Shown: positions 11,249 to 26,925, counted from the stretch's first letter. The stretch is DNA of 64,000 bases from Amaranthus tricolor (GCF_026212465.1 NC_080049.1:2363460-2427459); one strand, 5' to 3'. Made by a program: numbers and translations. The notes: generated by a model not told the origin, from the sequence alone.

Positions 11249-14200
11249 TGATAAGAAATATTGTTTGCTCAAAAAAAAAAAACATCATCATCAAGTCATC
11301 AATAAAGATACAAAAAGCAGCTAAGTTCTCGATAAATAGTAATTGTTGCGGCCTGGATCGGAACCTGAACTAAATCCTGCAAAATGCTGTCATCCATGAT
11401 ACGGATGACAGCCGATTGAATCGGTCAGCGCTTAACGCCGAGCATAACTTCCTATCCAACTCAAAATACGGAAACTATACGCTACATTTACAAAATAATA
11501 ATTTAAGTACGAACTTATACTTAATTGACACCATCGTATACTTTTTACCATGTTCGTTTTCTGTTACATACTTTTAAGTCATTAAGATATCATTCTCGAT
11601 TCTGACAGAAGTACGTTACCGCCACTTATACAATTCGGTAATCTTAACACTTGAGTAAGTTCATTTGGTTAATAATCATAACCGTACCATGCATCATAGC
11701 ATCAACACTAATCAAGTTTATCACTGATCAACAAGCACATCAATATGACACCTGATATATGTAAGGGTCTGGTTAGGTGAGAACCGTAGTCCTAAACCCT
11801 AACTGTGGTGGGAGTCGTCACCCCTCCAATACAATATTTATGCTCGAGCTCTACAGGATAGGTAGCGAACCCCCTGTCTTACACCGCATTTTACGTGCCG
11901 GCCAACACGGACGCCGGAATTTTACATGCCGGTCCATGGTTCGACATTACCTTACTATCAGGGTCATTCAATCAATACATTTCACACAAGTACATCACAT
12001 TTTTATTACTCCAATTTGACTTTGAATTTGAATTTGACCAACCTAAGTGGTAACTTCATTTATTTAATATAATTCTTAATCATAACGTTTAATTTACCTT
12101 TACGTCTTTATATGTTCATTACTTAATTTTTACACATTAAATTTTATTTATAACTTTATTTTAATAGGTCATTAAATTCACACTAATAACTTAATATTTT
12201 ATTAATAGTCTCCAAATTAGTATTTTCCACAAGTAGCTACTATTCTCTTGAAATAAGTTCCCAAAATCAAATTTTCCAACTTTAAAATAAATAAAACTTT
12301 ATTCTCCTCACAAAATCAAACATTCTAATTAAAATTCAAGTTAAACTGCAACCTTTGGATAAGTTTTCAAAATTCAACAAGTTTACCAAAAAATAATTAT
12401 TTCAAGTTTCGAAAAACAAGTAAACTTATTAGATTATCAAAAATCAACATTCTAGTAATAAAACAAATAAAACTTATAATTTCACAAAAATCAATATTTC
12501 ACACATAGTTTAAGAACAAGTTTAAAAAATACTTTTACATCTTTTTATATAAATTTTGGTCAAATAGTTAGCAAATAAAATATTATTTTGTACTAAATAG
12601 TAATCAAATGTCACAAAAGTTCTTTTTTTTTTAATTTATGAAATCTAATATATTCAAGAAAATCACTTCAATATTTAATAACTTATAAAGCTTTCTCAAA
12701 AATAACTTTTAAAATTTTATTTTAATATTATCATAAAATATCTTATAATAATATAAAAAAATAAATCAAACTCTTTTTCTTTTTAATATGATAATGGTCG
12801 AATAGTCTATGAGTATTTTAGAGCCTTTTTCACTAACAAAACAACTTCATTTAATTTATTATAGTAAATTCAAGATTTAAATAATTAACATAACCACTAA
12901 AAAAAATAAAAACTCTACACAATAACTTAGAAATTTACTATAACTTTAAGGATAAACTTAAATCTCAGAATAAAGTATAATAACAATATTCTTAATATAA
13001 TCATACTTAGTAAAAATACGTTCATAAAATAACTTAATACCTTATAAACTAGTTTGAAGGCTAACATAAACATATTAATACAAAATTCTAACATAAAATA
13101 AATTCTTAAATATAATAACATTTCTAATGTAACACATAACTCATAAATATACTAGCACTAGTTTACAACATAAATCATGCTTAATATCACTAGAATATAA
13201 TTTTGCACTCAACTTCCTAAATTGTTCAAAGATTATTAAATTAACATACTAAAAATACTTTTAGCATACACATACTTAATATAATCTTGATCATAATTTC
13301 ATCAAACTAAATTCCACTAAAATATATCAACATATTTCATACTTTGCATATTATAAAGTAAATATAATGTAAAATTCCACAAAAAGAGTAGGGTAAGAAG
13401 TTATACCATACTAACACCAAGGATTAGTACTAAGTACTAATTAGGAAAATAATAAGAAATAAGATCCTCTAAGATAGATAATAATGCTCCAAAGATAATT
13501 AAAATAATGCTCCAAAGATAATTAATCCCAACTCCCAAAATAATGATGATGATTTAAGCTAAATAAAGAGTGTTCTAAGCTCCATGTTCTTTAATTTCTT
13601 CAATTAATAAAGGTATTAATGTAGTAAGATTTTAATGAAGTGAAAGTATAAGAAAGAATGTTAGAAAGATTTGATGATGGTGGTGTAAGTGATCTCATGG
13701 CTAAGGGGGGTATTTATAATGGGTTTGGGCAACTTTGTAGTTCATTAGATTGTATGAAAAAGAGTGTTAGGAGTATAGAAGAAGGTTAACTTGTGTAAGT
13801 GATTTAGAGTGTGTAAGTGAATGTGTAAGAGTTGGAGTGTGTAAGTGAATGTGTAAGAGTTTGGAGTGTAGAAGAAGGTTAGCTTGTGTAAGAAAATGGT
13901 GATAGCTTGTGTAAGTGATGAACATCATGGGTTACCTTAGAAAGGATTTTGGTTCATCAAAATTTTGTTCTAGTATGTACAAGTGAATATACTTTAAAAT
14001 AATGGGTAAATTTAATCATGAAAATATGTAGTTCATTTAAAATTTTGCTTAAACTATACTTAATGTTAATAATAAAAATACGACTCATTTTTATGTAAAA
14101 AAATAATTACATTAAAATTATAAGGTTAAAATAATAAGTAGTAATGTTAGTTTAAGGAAGAAAGTTAAAAAGTAACGTTTTACAAAACCGTGAATATAAT

Positions 14201-14435
14201 AATAAAATTTTTACTTTTTGTACTATAAAATAATAAAATAATATTTTAGTGCTCATAAAAATATTTTAAACAAAATACTATTTTAAAGTTTAATATTTGA
14301 AAGAAATTACAAATCAAAAAAGATTTAGGAATTAAAGATGGTTTGAAATAGATAATCAAAGGATTAGAGATTTGAATTGAAAATTCAGAATAAATTAATC
14401 AGAAGATTAAAATTAAGAATTTTGAGTCTGTTACA
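11249..14435 (-). mobile_element. probable 3.2-kb solo LTR nested inside the insert
   Basis: On the minus strand this would start TGTAACAGACTC and end TTCTTATCA, with a TATA-like TATAAATACCCCC near 13711-13718. It has no coding frames, a more GC-rich patch at 11770-11960 and a short tandem array of 'gtgtaagtgaatgtgtaag' units at 13790-13890. Long noncoding LTRs are found in some Gypsy lineages. I found no convincing target duplication ('acctc' on the left, 'tttga' on the right), so the boundaries are tentative. Confidence 0.35.
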
Positions 14436-15099
14436 TTTGAGGCATTGGGATTTACCTAATTCTTACATGGGAGTTAATTACTCTCATAATTGTATGAAAT
14501 TGAGTCTTTGGCGTAATTAAACGTGATTTAATTAATCTCAAGCTTCCGCTCTATTGATCAATATCGGTTTAAGGCCTTATTAGTGTTAATCCTCAAACTT
14601 CCGTTTTATTGGCTAAATAAACTAAGATTCATTTCGCATAGGTTTAATCATAGACTCAAATTTCACACAATCAATCGATAAAATATTATCCCATGTTTCG
14701 AATTCGGGTTTATACCCTAACCCTAGAGAGGAAAACTACTCACTAGACATGGTAATAAATATGCAATTCATGACAAATAATGACTTAATGGAAACACCAA
14801 ACATAAAATTGATGAATGATTACGATGCACAAAGATAAAAAAAAATAAAGCTATAAACAAAGAAAACTTTCTCATTGAAGGGAACAAAAATGTAAATTGC
14901 ATAAGAATCTAATGTAACAACGAAGTTTAGCAACAAGAGCACAAAGAACAAAAGGAAATCTGAAAATTAAAACCTAAAACTGTCGTTTTTAAAAAATAAA
15001 TAACCACCACTATTTATAGTGGCTCCAAAAATTAACCGCCGGACGCACGAGCAGAACACCTGACACACTGGCGATGACTTGTGACATCAGGGAACGAAT

Positions 15100-15310
15100 C
15101 ATCGCTTTGACACTGCCTGGAATATGTGACTTCAGTGAGTTGGTGACGAGTCGTGGCAACATTTGGGACAAGTCATTGCTCTTTCTCTAGAATGCAATGC
15201 TCAGATTAGAAAATATGCGACGAGTCATGGCATCATTTGGGAAGAGTCGTCACTTTGGCACTAGACTATTATGTTGAGACTACTAGATGAGCGACGAGTC
15301 GTGGCATTTT
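15100..15310. repeat. imperfect tandem words 'gacgagtcgtggca' (about 73-bp spacing)
   Basis: Near 15145, 15218 and 15291 the sequence repeats a 'gacgagtcgtggca'-like word followed by 'ttgggaca/agtc'. Related 'gacgactcgt' words occur at 5430-5570 and 46540-46670 in DNA that is otherwise different. Probably repeats of an LTR or untranslated leader. Confidence 0.45.
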
Positions 15311-15615
15311 GCGGGACGACTTGTTGCTTTTGTTCTGGACCGTAATGCTGAACGACTATTGGGGCTTGTTTTGTTCTATATCTTCACTTCTTTTAGGAGT
15401 CTTAGGCCATTTCTCCCGGCCCTCACCCTCTTATCACCCCCGGGACTTAATAAAACTCCAATTTTGCCTCAAAAATTTCATAAAATACATTATTAAGCAC
15501 GTGAGATGAGAATATCAAATACCACTTACAACACTACCTAAAACTCAATAAAACACCACATAAGGAGCATAAAATTAATACAGATAAGTGCAAATAATTG
15601 CACTTATCTATCTCC

Positions 15616-16291
15616 AACACAAACTATAGGACAACTAGCCTTATTACCCATAGTGACTATTCTTCCATCAACCTTTTGATAAGTTGAGAAGAAACCAGAG
15701 TTAAAAGTCATGTGTCTTGAACATCCCGAATCAAAATCCAAGAATCACCACTCTTGTACTCACTAGTAACAACAAGAGCACCAACATCATAATCCTCACT
15801 TTCAACATAGCTAGCTTCGGCGAAGATAGCTTTCGTGGACTTGCTTTCTTCGGATTGTTTGGCTTTTAATTTCCAAAATTTTTTCTTGAGGTGGCCCTTC
15901 TTTTTACAAAAGTTGCAAGTCATGCCTCTTTTATTCCTACTTGACTCCTTAACAAATAAAACATCGTTAGACTCTTTGGAGCCCTTTTGAGCAAATTGAG
16001 AATCCATAAGGTCCTTTTGAGTCAAGGCCTTTCTAAAATCCTCATTACTCAACGTGTCTCTTCCATATAACAAGGTTTCCCTAAAATGCTTATATGAAGG
16101 CGGTAGTGAAACTAACAATAGAATAGTCAAATCCTCATCATCCACTTTTACATTAATATTTTGCAAATTCATAATTATTGAGTAAAATTCATCAAGGTGT
16201 GGTTTCTTCGGCTTTCCTTCTTGCAATCTGAGATCATACACATGACTCTTTAACAAAAGTCGATTGGTAACACTCTTTTCCAAAAAGATAA
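15616..16291 (-). pseudogene. Copia gag with zinc knuckle and frameshifted protease start
   Basis: Minus-strand reading gives the middle and end of a Copia gag: SVTNRLLLKSHVYDLRL, VDDEDLTILLLVSLPPSY, then a zinc knuckle CNFCKKKGHLKKKFW. In the CX2CX4HX4C pattern the last Cys is Phe. After DSWIL the frame breaks by one base; the protease active site DSG-C-S-R-H-M-T follows in the next frame, consistent with a 1-bp deletion near 15740. The first roughly 90 gag residues are missing at the 16291 end. The protein is not functional as it stands. Confidence 0.8.
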
Positions 16292-16869
16292 CATTAGTAG
16301 TACATGGGTTAAGAGAAATCCAGTATAAAGGATAGGATTCAAGAATAAGCTAGCTTGAACTTTATAGTATTTACACAATTCAATATTAACAGTGTTTTTA
16401 GAGAATAATTCAGTGCATGTCTAGCCTAGATGATGCATGGACATTATACTCGATACCTCCTAGATTATATATGATATACTATTGAATAATATATTAGATA
16501 AATAAATACATACATACATAATTGGATAAATAAAAAGATGGACTTAATTAAATGTATTAAGGCATAATTAATATAAATATAAAACTTTAATTTGATTGCT
16601 TAATCATAAAATTCATTATTTGTCCTCAACAATGTCCTTAACATAAATCCTTTCAAAAAAAAGTCTTAAGCACAAATTGTAATAAATAAACCAAGTTTTG
16701 TAGTGGGTTTGAGATTTAGGTTTTATTATGTTATTATCTGTAAACATATTCCTACTCTTAGTTGTTTCTTCTGATTTTATTTCTGTAAATTTTACTTCTA
16801 ATTTTTTAATTCTTATAAGTTCCATGCACATTTTTATATTTTTTTTAAAAAAACTTATCAATTTGATTA
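16292..16869. other. noncoding spacer, nothing recognised
   Basis: AT-rich sequence without convincing exons. No LTR or primer-binding site for the truncated Copia gag just to the left is visible here. Confidence 0.5.
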
Positions 16870-17066
16870 GTTCCTCCTATTCATAAAGAATGAGACATTT
16901 AGATTTTGCACCAAAACCAAAGAGAAGCGGGAGACCACTTAAAAGTGGGTGGAAAACTCTCTTTTTCTATAAAGGACATTAATATTTATGTGTTATTGTA
17001 TTGTTGTAGGAAGGGTAAAAGGATAAAAAAAATGACAAAAATATCCCATTCTCTAATAGGAGGGAG
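16870..17066. mobile_element. Stowaway-like MITE, family B, copy 1 (197 bp)
   Basis: The ends 'gttcctcctattcata' and 'ctctaataggagggag' are near-complementary and flanked by TA (16868-16869 and 17067-17068). The interior words 'aatgagacattt' and 'aagtgggtggaaaactctc' also occur, in the opposite orientation, in the element at 29078-29325. Confidence 0.7.
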
Positions 17067-17205
17067 TATTACATAAGATCTATCAACATTCTTGACTAAA
17101 TAAAAATATGTTAAATGAATAACAAAAACATATATAGTGAAGGTAATACTAACAGCCAAAGTTAGGAGATATTGATCAAAGTTTTCTATGCCTAGAAGTT
17201 TTTAT

Positions 17206-17495
17206 CTAGCTCATAATCCTCACTTTCAACACAGCTATAGCTTTCGCAGAGATAGTTTTCGTGGACTTGCTTTCATCGAATTGTTTGGCTTTTAGTATCC
17301 AACAATCTTTCTTGAGGTGACCTTTCTTTTTACAAAAGTTGTAAGTCATGCCTCTTATATTCCTACTTGACTCCTTAATAAATAAAGCATCATTAAACTC
17401 TTTGGACTGCTTTTGAGCAAATTGAGAATCAATAAAGTCCTTTTAAGTTAAGGCATTTCTAACATCTTCACTACTTAACGTATCTCTTCTCTAAA
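17206..17495 (-). pseudogene. second copy of a Copia gag fragment
   Basis: This stretch is a diverged copy of about 15765-16045: the same zinc-knuckle region and the same order of words ('tttcgtggacttgctttc', 'tttacaaaagttg', 'gagcaaattgagaatc'), with extra substitutions and stop codons. It is probably part of the same gag region duplicated, or a related element inserted earlier. Confidence 0.7.
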
Positions 17496-17563
17496 TAAAA
17501 TAATTGAACAAATTTATACTACTTTATTTAATAAACATACACATTTATGCATAAAAACTCATA

Positions 17564-17641
17564 CTCACTCCGTTCTCGAATGTTCTTTTCATCCATTTGG
17601 AATATTTCATCTTAAGAAGAAAGAAATTTGATTAACATTTT

Positions 17642-17684
<43 letters not shown>

Positions 17685-17854
17685 TTAGTCTATGTGAGAT
17701 TTCGTCAAATTCGTATTAATGTATACTTTTTTATTATATATTTTTTATAATTTTTTATTATATGTATCTAAAGATATTGAAATTTAAAATTTACTTTCAA
17801 AATTATAAAACAAAAAAAATAATAACGATAGGATTAAAATGAATGGAGGTGGAG
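17564..17854. mobile_element. Stowaway-like MITE with internal (TA)n (291 bp)
   Basis: Left end 'ctcactccgttctcgaatg', right end 'gaatggaggtggag', flanked by TA on both sides. A (TA)n run fills 17644-17682. It lies about 250 bp upstream of the start of JRL gene 2 and could affect its promoter region. Confidence 0.5.
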
Positions 17855-18106
17855 TAATTCTCACCCAGGATCATTAAAAGTTGGTGCACTAAACAAGGAA
17901 AAACATAACATCATTATGTTTAAGTAGACTTTACAGGAAGTGAAAAGACTTTTGTCTTTCCAACTACTCTACTCTACTATCTTTATATTCCCATAACTCT
18001 TAAAGTTCATATTCATGTTTTTATTTATTATCTTCTAATTCTAATAATTTAACCTAAAACAAAACTCATTATGATCTTTTTCAATTTACAAACTCAACAG
18101 AAAAAA

Positions 18107-22164
<4,058 letters not shown>

Positions 22165-22419
22165 GTATTCCTATAATTTTCTTTCTATTAATTAGGATTC
22201 ATATTTTAACATTATTAATTTTTATGTTGAATAATTTAATCTATTCTAAAACTTTTCATATCAACTTTTCCAATTCTTTAGTTATCTTTATTAATTAAAA
22301 ATTTTAAATCTTTTTAAAAAAATTAATTAAACTCATAAATATTTCTTAATAACCATTTCCCTTTTTGCGCTATTCACAAACATAATATTCCTTCCATCTA
22401 GGCATGGCCACGGTCCGGG

Positions 22420-22610
22420 TTGGTCCGGTTCCGTTCCGGTTCCATCCGGTTCCGGTTCCACCCGGTTCCGATTCCATTTGGAACCTGTCGCGAACGGTTC
22501 CGGTTCCGGTTCCGGTTCCGGGCGGTTCCAAACGGTTCCTTAGCGGTTCATGAGGCGGTTCCGGCGGTTCCAACTCACGGGACGGGCGGGTCGGACCATC
22601 GGTTCCATTT
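22420..22610. repeat. GGTTCC subterminal repeat array, left side of hAT
   Basis: Roughly 190 bp dominated by GGTTCC/GGTTCCGG words, sharply more GC-rich than the neighbourhood. It has the same word orientation as the array at 25806-26205. Subterminal repeats of hAT elements serve as transposase-binding sites, which is the likely role here. Apparent open frames in it are products of the repeat. Confidence 0.8.
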
Positions 22611-22962
22611 TAATTTTTTCTTTAAATTTTTGTATAATAAAAAAATACTATAATATCGCGGACGTACCTTTGATGATTACTTGATTATTAGCGAAATTCA
22701 TTGCATGTCAAGTTGTCATCGTTATTGAAATATTTACTAAAATGAATGGAAAAAAATTAATTAATAAGAAACGAATCAATGATAATGTCGATAAAGATGA
22801 TTAATAAAAAAAGAGGGAGAAAATGGACTTGAACCTAGTACCCAAATGAATACTAAGCTGCCTACGTATCCCGAAGGAATCAAAGCCCACGTAGTTCTTT
22901 GTCATACCTTTTATTTATAGTTGTTGAGTGTTGATTCATCGTTGTCGCTTGTCGGATTGATC

Positions 22963-25595
22963 CTATTCGTCTTCGTCATCATCATGTGGTTGATATTGAT
23001 TAGATGCTTCCGCTGACTCTCCTCCTGACGATGATGAAGTTGTATCCATCATCATCCATGGATCATCATCGTCGTCTTGATCATCATCGTTCCTTAGTCC
23101 TTGTGTTCGAATCTCAGCTTGATCCCAATCTTTCTTGCAAACACATATTTGAATACTATGTGGAGCAAGACGAGATCGCTTTTCATCCAAAACTCTTCTA
23201 CCTGCACTAAAAGCAGACTCCGACGCAATAGTTGACGCGGGAATTGCAAGGACATCCTTTGCAATTCTCGATAAAATGGGAAATTTAACAGATTTTTCTT
23301 TCCACCACTCCAAAATATTATAGACACTTGGGTCTATTTCAAAGTGGTGTTTTAGATAACTATCTAGTTCTAAAAATGTGGTCGAGGAAGAAGAAGATCC
23401 TACAAAACTATCATCTTGCGTCATTATGTTAGCAATTACTGAATTATAGAAAGAGGGACGAGCCGAAACGCTAGCACGCCTAGACATATCGCGTTTCGGG
23501 TTATATACACTAGCGTAAAATTCATACAGTTCAGCTAAATATTTTTTACATGTTCCGACATAATAAGCTACATCGGAAGACGGGCGATCTAACGCTTGAT
23601 AATAAAATCCTATTACTTTGGTTAGGACCTCGGTTTTAAAACGTGGGTCCAAAATGGTTGCGATTCCATAAATGTAAGGAAAATCGGTAAAATATGATTT
23701 CCATTTTTCCATCATTTCAGCAAGAATCGGCCTTAATTGTGGGTTAGTATCTTCTTGTGTATGTTTAAGCAGGTGATAAAAAATAGTAATACATTCACTT
23801 ATTACTAAGTGAACGTTCGGTTCATAAACATAAGAAAAAATCTTAGTCGCGTGGTCATACGCTTCTAATATGTTATGTACACCTATTGCTAATTCCCAAG
23901 TTTCATCAGCTATGAAACTATCTGTACACTCACTATATAGTTGTGTTATTACTGGGCGATAAGCAATCGCCTTTCTTAATAAATCGTTCGTTGACCCCCA
24001 ACGTGTAGGAGTATCTAATGACCAATACACTTTTTTAAGTTGGTATTGGTCACATAATTGTTTATATCTTCTTTTAATCTTTCCGATCCTAAGCCATTTT
24101 ACTATATCCCTAATTGGTTCTAATAATTCACTTAATTGTTTTATACCTACTTGACAAGATAAGTTAACTATGTGCGCACAACAACGTATGTGTAATAAGC
24201 TACCCCCAAGGATTAAACTAAAGGCGGGTTCGTTAAATAAAAGTTCTATACATTTTATGTTTGCGGTTGCATTATCTGTTGAACAACAAAATATTTTATC
24301 TAATAAGTTCCATTCCCTACATATCTCTATTAATCTATATTTTATGTTTTCGCCGGTGTGTCTTTCTCGCATAGTCTCAAAAGCAATTATTCTTTTTTGA
24401 ATAATCCAATTTCGATCTATCCAGTGTGCTGTTACACACATATAAGATTCTAAATGTGGGGGAGCAGACCATATGTCAGTTGTTATGCTAACCCTACCAT
24501 TAAACGATTTAAACATTTCAACTAGGTCATAGCGCATTGATTCGTATAATTTAATTGTTCGTCTTTTAAGAGTGTTCCTAGGGATTGCTCTAAATTGTGG
24601 TTGCAATTGTTGTCTAGTGAGACGCTCATATGCCCTACTTTCACCGTGGTTAAAAGGCAATTCATCGCAAATTACATACCTAGAAAATTCATCAATCATG
24701 TCATTACGATTATATCTAAAAGGCATACCTGTGTTGGGAATGTCCCATTGTGTCTGTCGGCTTCCACTTGTGGTCCCGCTGCCGCTTGATGCATGAGTTT
24801 CTTTTGTGATTCCATGCTTCTTTGCCAAATGTTTGTTAAAAGATCCCGTTCCACCACCTAACACGTATTCACAAAACACAATAAATAAATGTTTATAAAA
24901 TATGAATATATAATGTATGAATGTATTATGTATGTATAAAAAACTTAAAAAGTATTTACCTCTGGCGAAATTGTATGAAACTAAGGGCTTTACTCCTTGA
25001 CTTTCACAAATTTGACAAGTGCATAGGAACATATCTGGATTCTCGGTTGGTTCTTTTGTGAAATACGACCACACATGTGAAACAGCTCTACCACTAGAAG
25101 GTGGCATTGCCGGAAAAGGTTGTCTTACTGGTTCATCTTCATCTAAATAAATAATTTAAAATTATAAAACTATAATTAAATAAATAAATAATTTAAAGTT
25201 TAATTAATTTGAAGAATAAAATTATAAAACTAACCGATAGTTTGGAAATTGACTCGTTTACCACGAGCTTGTCTTTGTTGTTGTTGTTCTCCTTGTTCTT
25301 CATCTGATCTTGTTGATGACTGTCGAGATATATGTACCCCAATTGGGGTCGTTGGTTCTTCTTCTTGTTCTTCTTCTTCTTCAATTTGTATATCTTTTTC
25401 CACTTCTTCTGCATATTGATGTAACTCCGGGTCGTACCCTTCCGGATAATTAGGTTCATAATTATAATTACTAATGGAGGGTGTTGTTGATACCGACGGA
25501 GTAGAAGTGGCCTTTCTTTTGGAGGAACTGGAACCTCCTAATGATTTTGCCACTTTAGTAACTTTTTTTGTGGCTTTTTTCAAAAATGAAGACAT
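22963..25595 (-). CDS. hAT transposase (BED zinc finger, hATC domain), 3 exons, 812 aa
   Basis: Minus-strand exons 25595-25235, 25142-24960 and 24857-22963 join in frame through GT-AG introns; the second intron (102 bp) is itself open, so an unspliced frame also reads through. Residues 1-120 are basic, then Ser-rich and Glu/Gln-rich, probably with nuclear localisation. A BED zinc finger follows, with C163, C166, H191 and H196. The middle carries the plant hAT catalytic-domain pattern (VSITTDIWSAPPHLESYMCVTAHW, split here as VSITTDIWSA and SYMCVTAHW; later CSTDNATANI). The C-terminus holds the hATC dimerisation domain (WWKEKSVKFPILSRIAKD, IPASTIASESAFS, RSRLAP) and an acidic tail. The family cuts and pastes DNA with 8-bp duplications. 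No stop or frameshift is seen, so it may be active. A TATA box lies 196 bp upstream. Confidence 0.9.
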
Positions 25596-25790
25596 GATTG
25601 ATAGTATAGAAGTAAAAATAGAAATATAGAATTAAGAAATAAATAAATGATTAATTATGTAACTAACTAAATTAAGAAATAATTAGAAGACTAATTATGT
25701 AATTAAGAGAATAATTGCGTAATTAAAGAATTAAGTAGAGAGAGTAGGAGAAGAGATGAGTTGTGAATGAAAATGATTGAAAGTGATGAG

Positions 25791-25798
25791 TATTTATA
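25791..25798 (-). promoter_or_regulatory. TATA box of the hAT transposase gene
   Basis: TATAAATA on the minus strand, 196 bp upstream of the start codon at 25595 and just inside the GC-rich subterminal array. It is the only clear TATA box between the array and the coding start. Confidence 0.6.
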
Positions 25799-25805
25799 GG
25801 ATGGA

Positions 25806-26205
25806 TTCCAACGGCTCTCTAACGGCTCTCTAACGGCTAGTTTGGCTCAACGGTTCCATGGAACCGGTGGGCCGGTTCAACCGGACCGGTCCCGGTTCCG
25901 GTTCCGGTTCCGGTTCCATGGAACCGTTGAGCCGGTTCAACCGGACCGGTCCCGGTTCCGGTTCCAGAACCGGTTCCATGGAACCGTTGGACCGGTTCTC
26001 CCGGACCGGTTCCGGTTCCAACCCGCGGGTTTTTTGGCCCGGTTCACGACGGTTTTTTCCGGCGGTTTCACGGTTCCGGCGACTTTTTTCCGGCGGTTTC
26101 ACGGTTTCGCGGTTCGGGGCGGTTCGGAACCTGTCGCAAACGGTTCCGGTTCCGGTTCCGGTTCCAAGCGGTTCGGGACCGGTTCGGTTCCGGGTAACCC
26201 GCCCC
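25806..26205. repeat. GGTTCC subterminal array, right side of hAT, with 3 tandem units
   Basis: A 400-bp GC-rich block. From about 25852 to 26020 there are three tandem units of about 60-65 bp, each starting with GGTTCCATGGAACCG and containing CCGGACCGGT. The rest consists of scattered GGTTCC and GGCGGTTTC words. Matching words on the left side of the element support a subterminal binding array. Confidence 0.85.
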
Positions 26206-26218
26206 GTGGCCATGCCTA

Positions 26219-26477
26219 GCTGTAACCTAATATTTTTTTCTTGGAGGAAAACCTAATTGTTAGTGCAAATGTCAAATCGCCTAATACTTTAGGTAATTTT
26301 GATCACATTGTTGCTCTTTCAATGGCATAAATCACTAATGAGGATGATGAGAGTGCAAGAGGAAAAGATTGACATGAAGTAGGTGTTTCAAGGAAACAAA
26401 GAGGGGATTACAATAGAGTCTCCTTGACAAGGCGTTGACTGCTTTGATCACATTATTTATATTTTTGTATTTTTTTT
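26219..26477. other. unassigned noncoding DNA right of the hAT element
   Basis: No exon for the missing half of JRL gene 2 domain 2 is seen. Around 26270-26440 composition is less AT-biased and could be an old gene or element fragment, but I could not identify it. Confidence 0.4.
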
Positions 26478-26925
26478 TAAATTCTACGTGGTAGTATTAA
26501 ACTTTCATGAAATGCTAGTGGTAGTATTTTTATAAGATTTTTTCACATGGTAGCATTTAGTTATGTCTCATTTAACTACCGTAGTATTTTCCGTTAAATT
26601 CTTATTAATTTCCGTTTAATTCACCATTTTGATATTTCTACCCTTATTAAGATTTGAGAGCGTTGATAAATAAAACGGTGAATTAAATGTCAAAATGGTG
26701 AATTAAACATTTGAGAGCATAAAAATGGTTTTGAGCAAATTATAAAAACAAAGGTAAAATTGTAAAAACGTCAAAATGATGAATTTAACGGAAATTGACC
26801 AGAATTTAATTAGAAAATGCTACGACAGTTAGATAAGGTATAAATTAGACACTAACATGTGGAAAAATCTTATAAAAATATTAGTACTAGACTTTCATGA
26901 AAATTCGATGCTAATCATGTCGAAT
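26478..26925. mobile_element. long-TIR MITE (Mutator-like), copy A
   Basis: The left arm ('ttctacgtggtagtatt', 'ctttcatgaaatgctagt', 'tataagattttttcacatgg', 'ttaactaccgtagtatttt') is repeated in inverted form at the right end, so the element folds into a long hairpin without coding capacity. Copies B (27149-27560) and C (48316-48772) share the structure. Long terminal inverted repeats suit Mutator-type MITEs, though a 9-bp target duplication could not be set. Confidence 0.6.

Larger units (their letters stand above)
10875..15609 (-). mobile_element. 4.7-kb LTR-retrotransposon-like insert in the Copia gene
   Basis: The hexamer ATCTCC lies at both edges (10869-10874 and 15610-15615) and the Copia frame resumes across the insert, so this is an insertion with a 5-6 bp target duplication. 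The right edge carries the palindrome 'gataagtgcaa...ttgcacttatc'; the left edge carries 'aaccgcaagcgcacggt' and 'gggtcgaactcggg', which recall LTRs of Gypsy elements of the Tat/Athila type. TG...CA ends are not clean. No long coding frame is present. Much of the interior (about 11249-14435) looks like a second, later insertion. Confidence 0.55.
9457..16291 (-). mobile_element. degenerate Copia element with nested insertions
   Basis: Minus-strand order: truncated gag (16291 to about 15745), protease start in a shifted frame (15745-15616), a 4.7-kb foreign insert (about 10875-15609), the rest of the protease/pre-integrase stretch (10876-10512), a short remnant, a purine tract (AAGGTGGAGAT near 10340) and the 3' LTR (10328-9457). 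Integrase, reverse transcriptase and RNase H are gone. No 5' LTR or primer-binding site is seen above 16291, so the 5' end is cut too. The 3' LTR edge coincides with the truncation of the JRL pseudogene. Confidence 0.7.
22399..26218 (-). mobile_element. hAT DNA transposon (3.8 kb) with transposase
   Basis: Both ends carry TAGGCATGGCCACGG and its complement, at 22399 and 26218. Between them is a full hAT-type transposase on the minus strand. Both subterminal regions are GC-rich arrays of GGTTCC words, likely transposase-binding repeats. The expected 8-bp target duplication is not evident: left neighbour CTTCCATC, right neighbour GCTGTAAC. Either the flanks have diverged or the copy has recombined. 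It sits in what would be the intron after the last exon of JRL gene 2. Confidence 0.85.

Noticed and set aside
11777..12019. 80-residue open frame in the GC-richer patch
   Set aside because: No recognisable domain; lies inside noncoding LTR-like DNA of the nested element.
22370..22653. Open frames encoding Gly/Thr/Arg/Phe-rich repeats left of the hAT transposase
   Set aside because: They exist in several frames on both strands because GGTTCC repeats contain no stops; no codon bias or domain. Treated as subterminal repeats.
25830..26256. Open frames of about 125-132 residues on both strands right of the hAT transposase
   Set aside because: Same cause: a GC-rich GGTTCC array open in three frames. 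Not genes.
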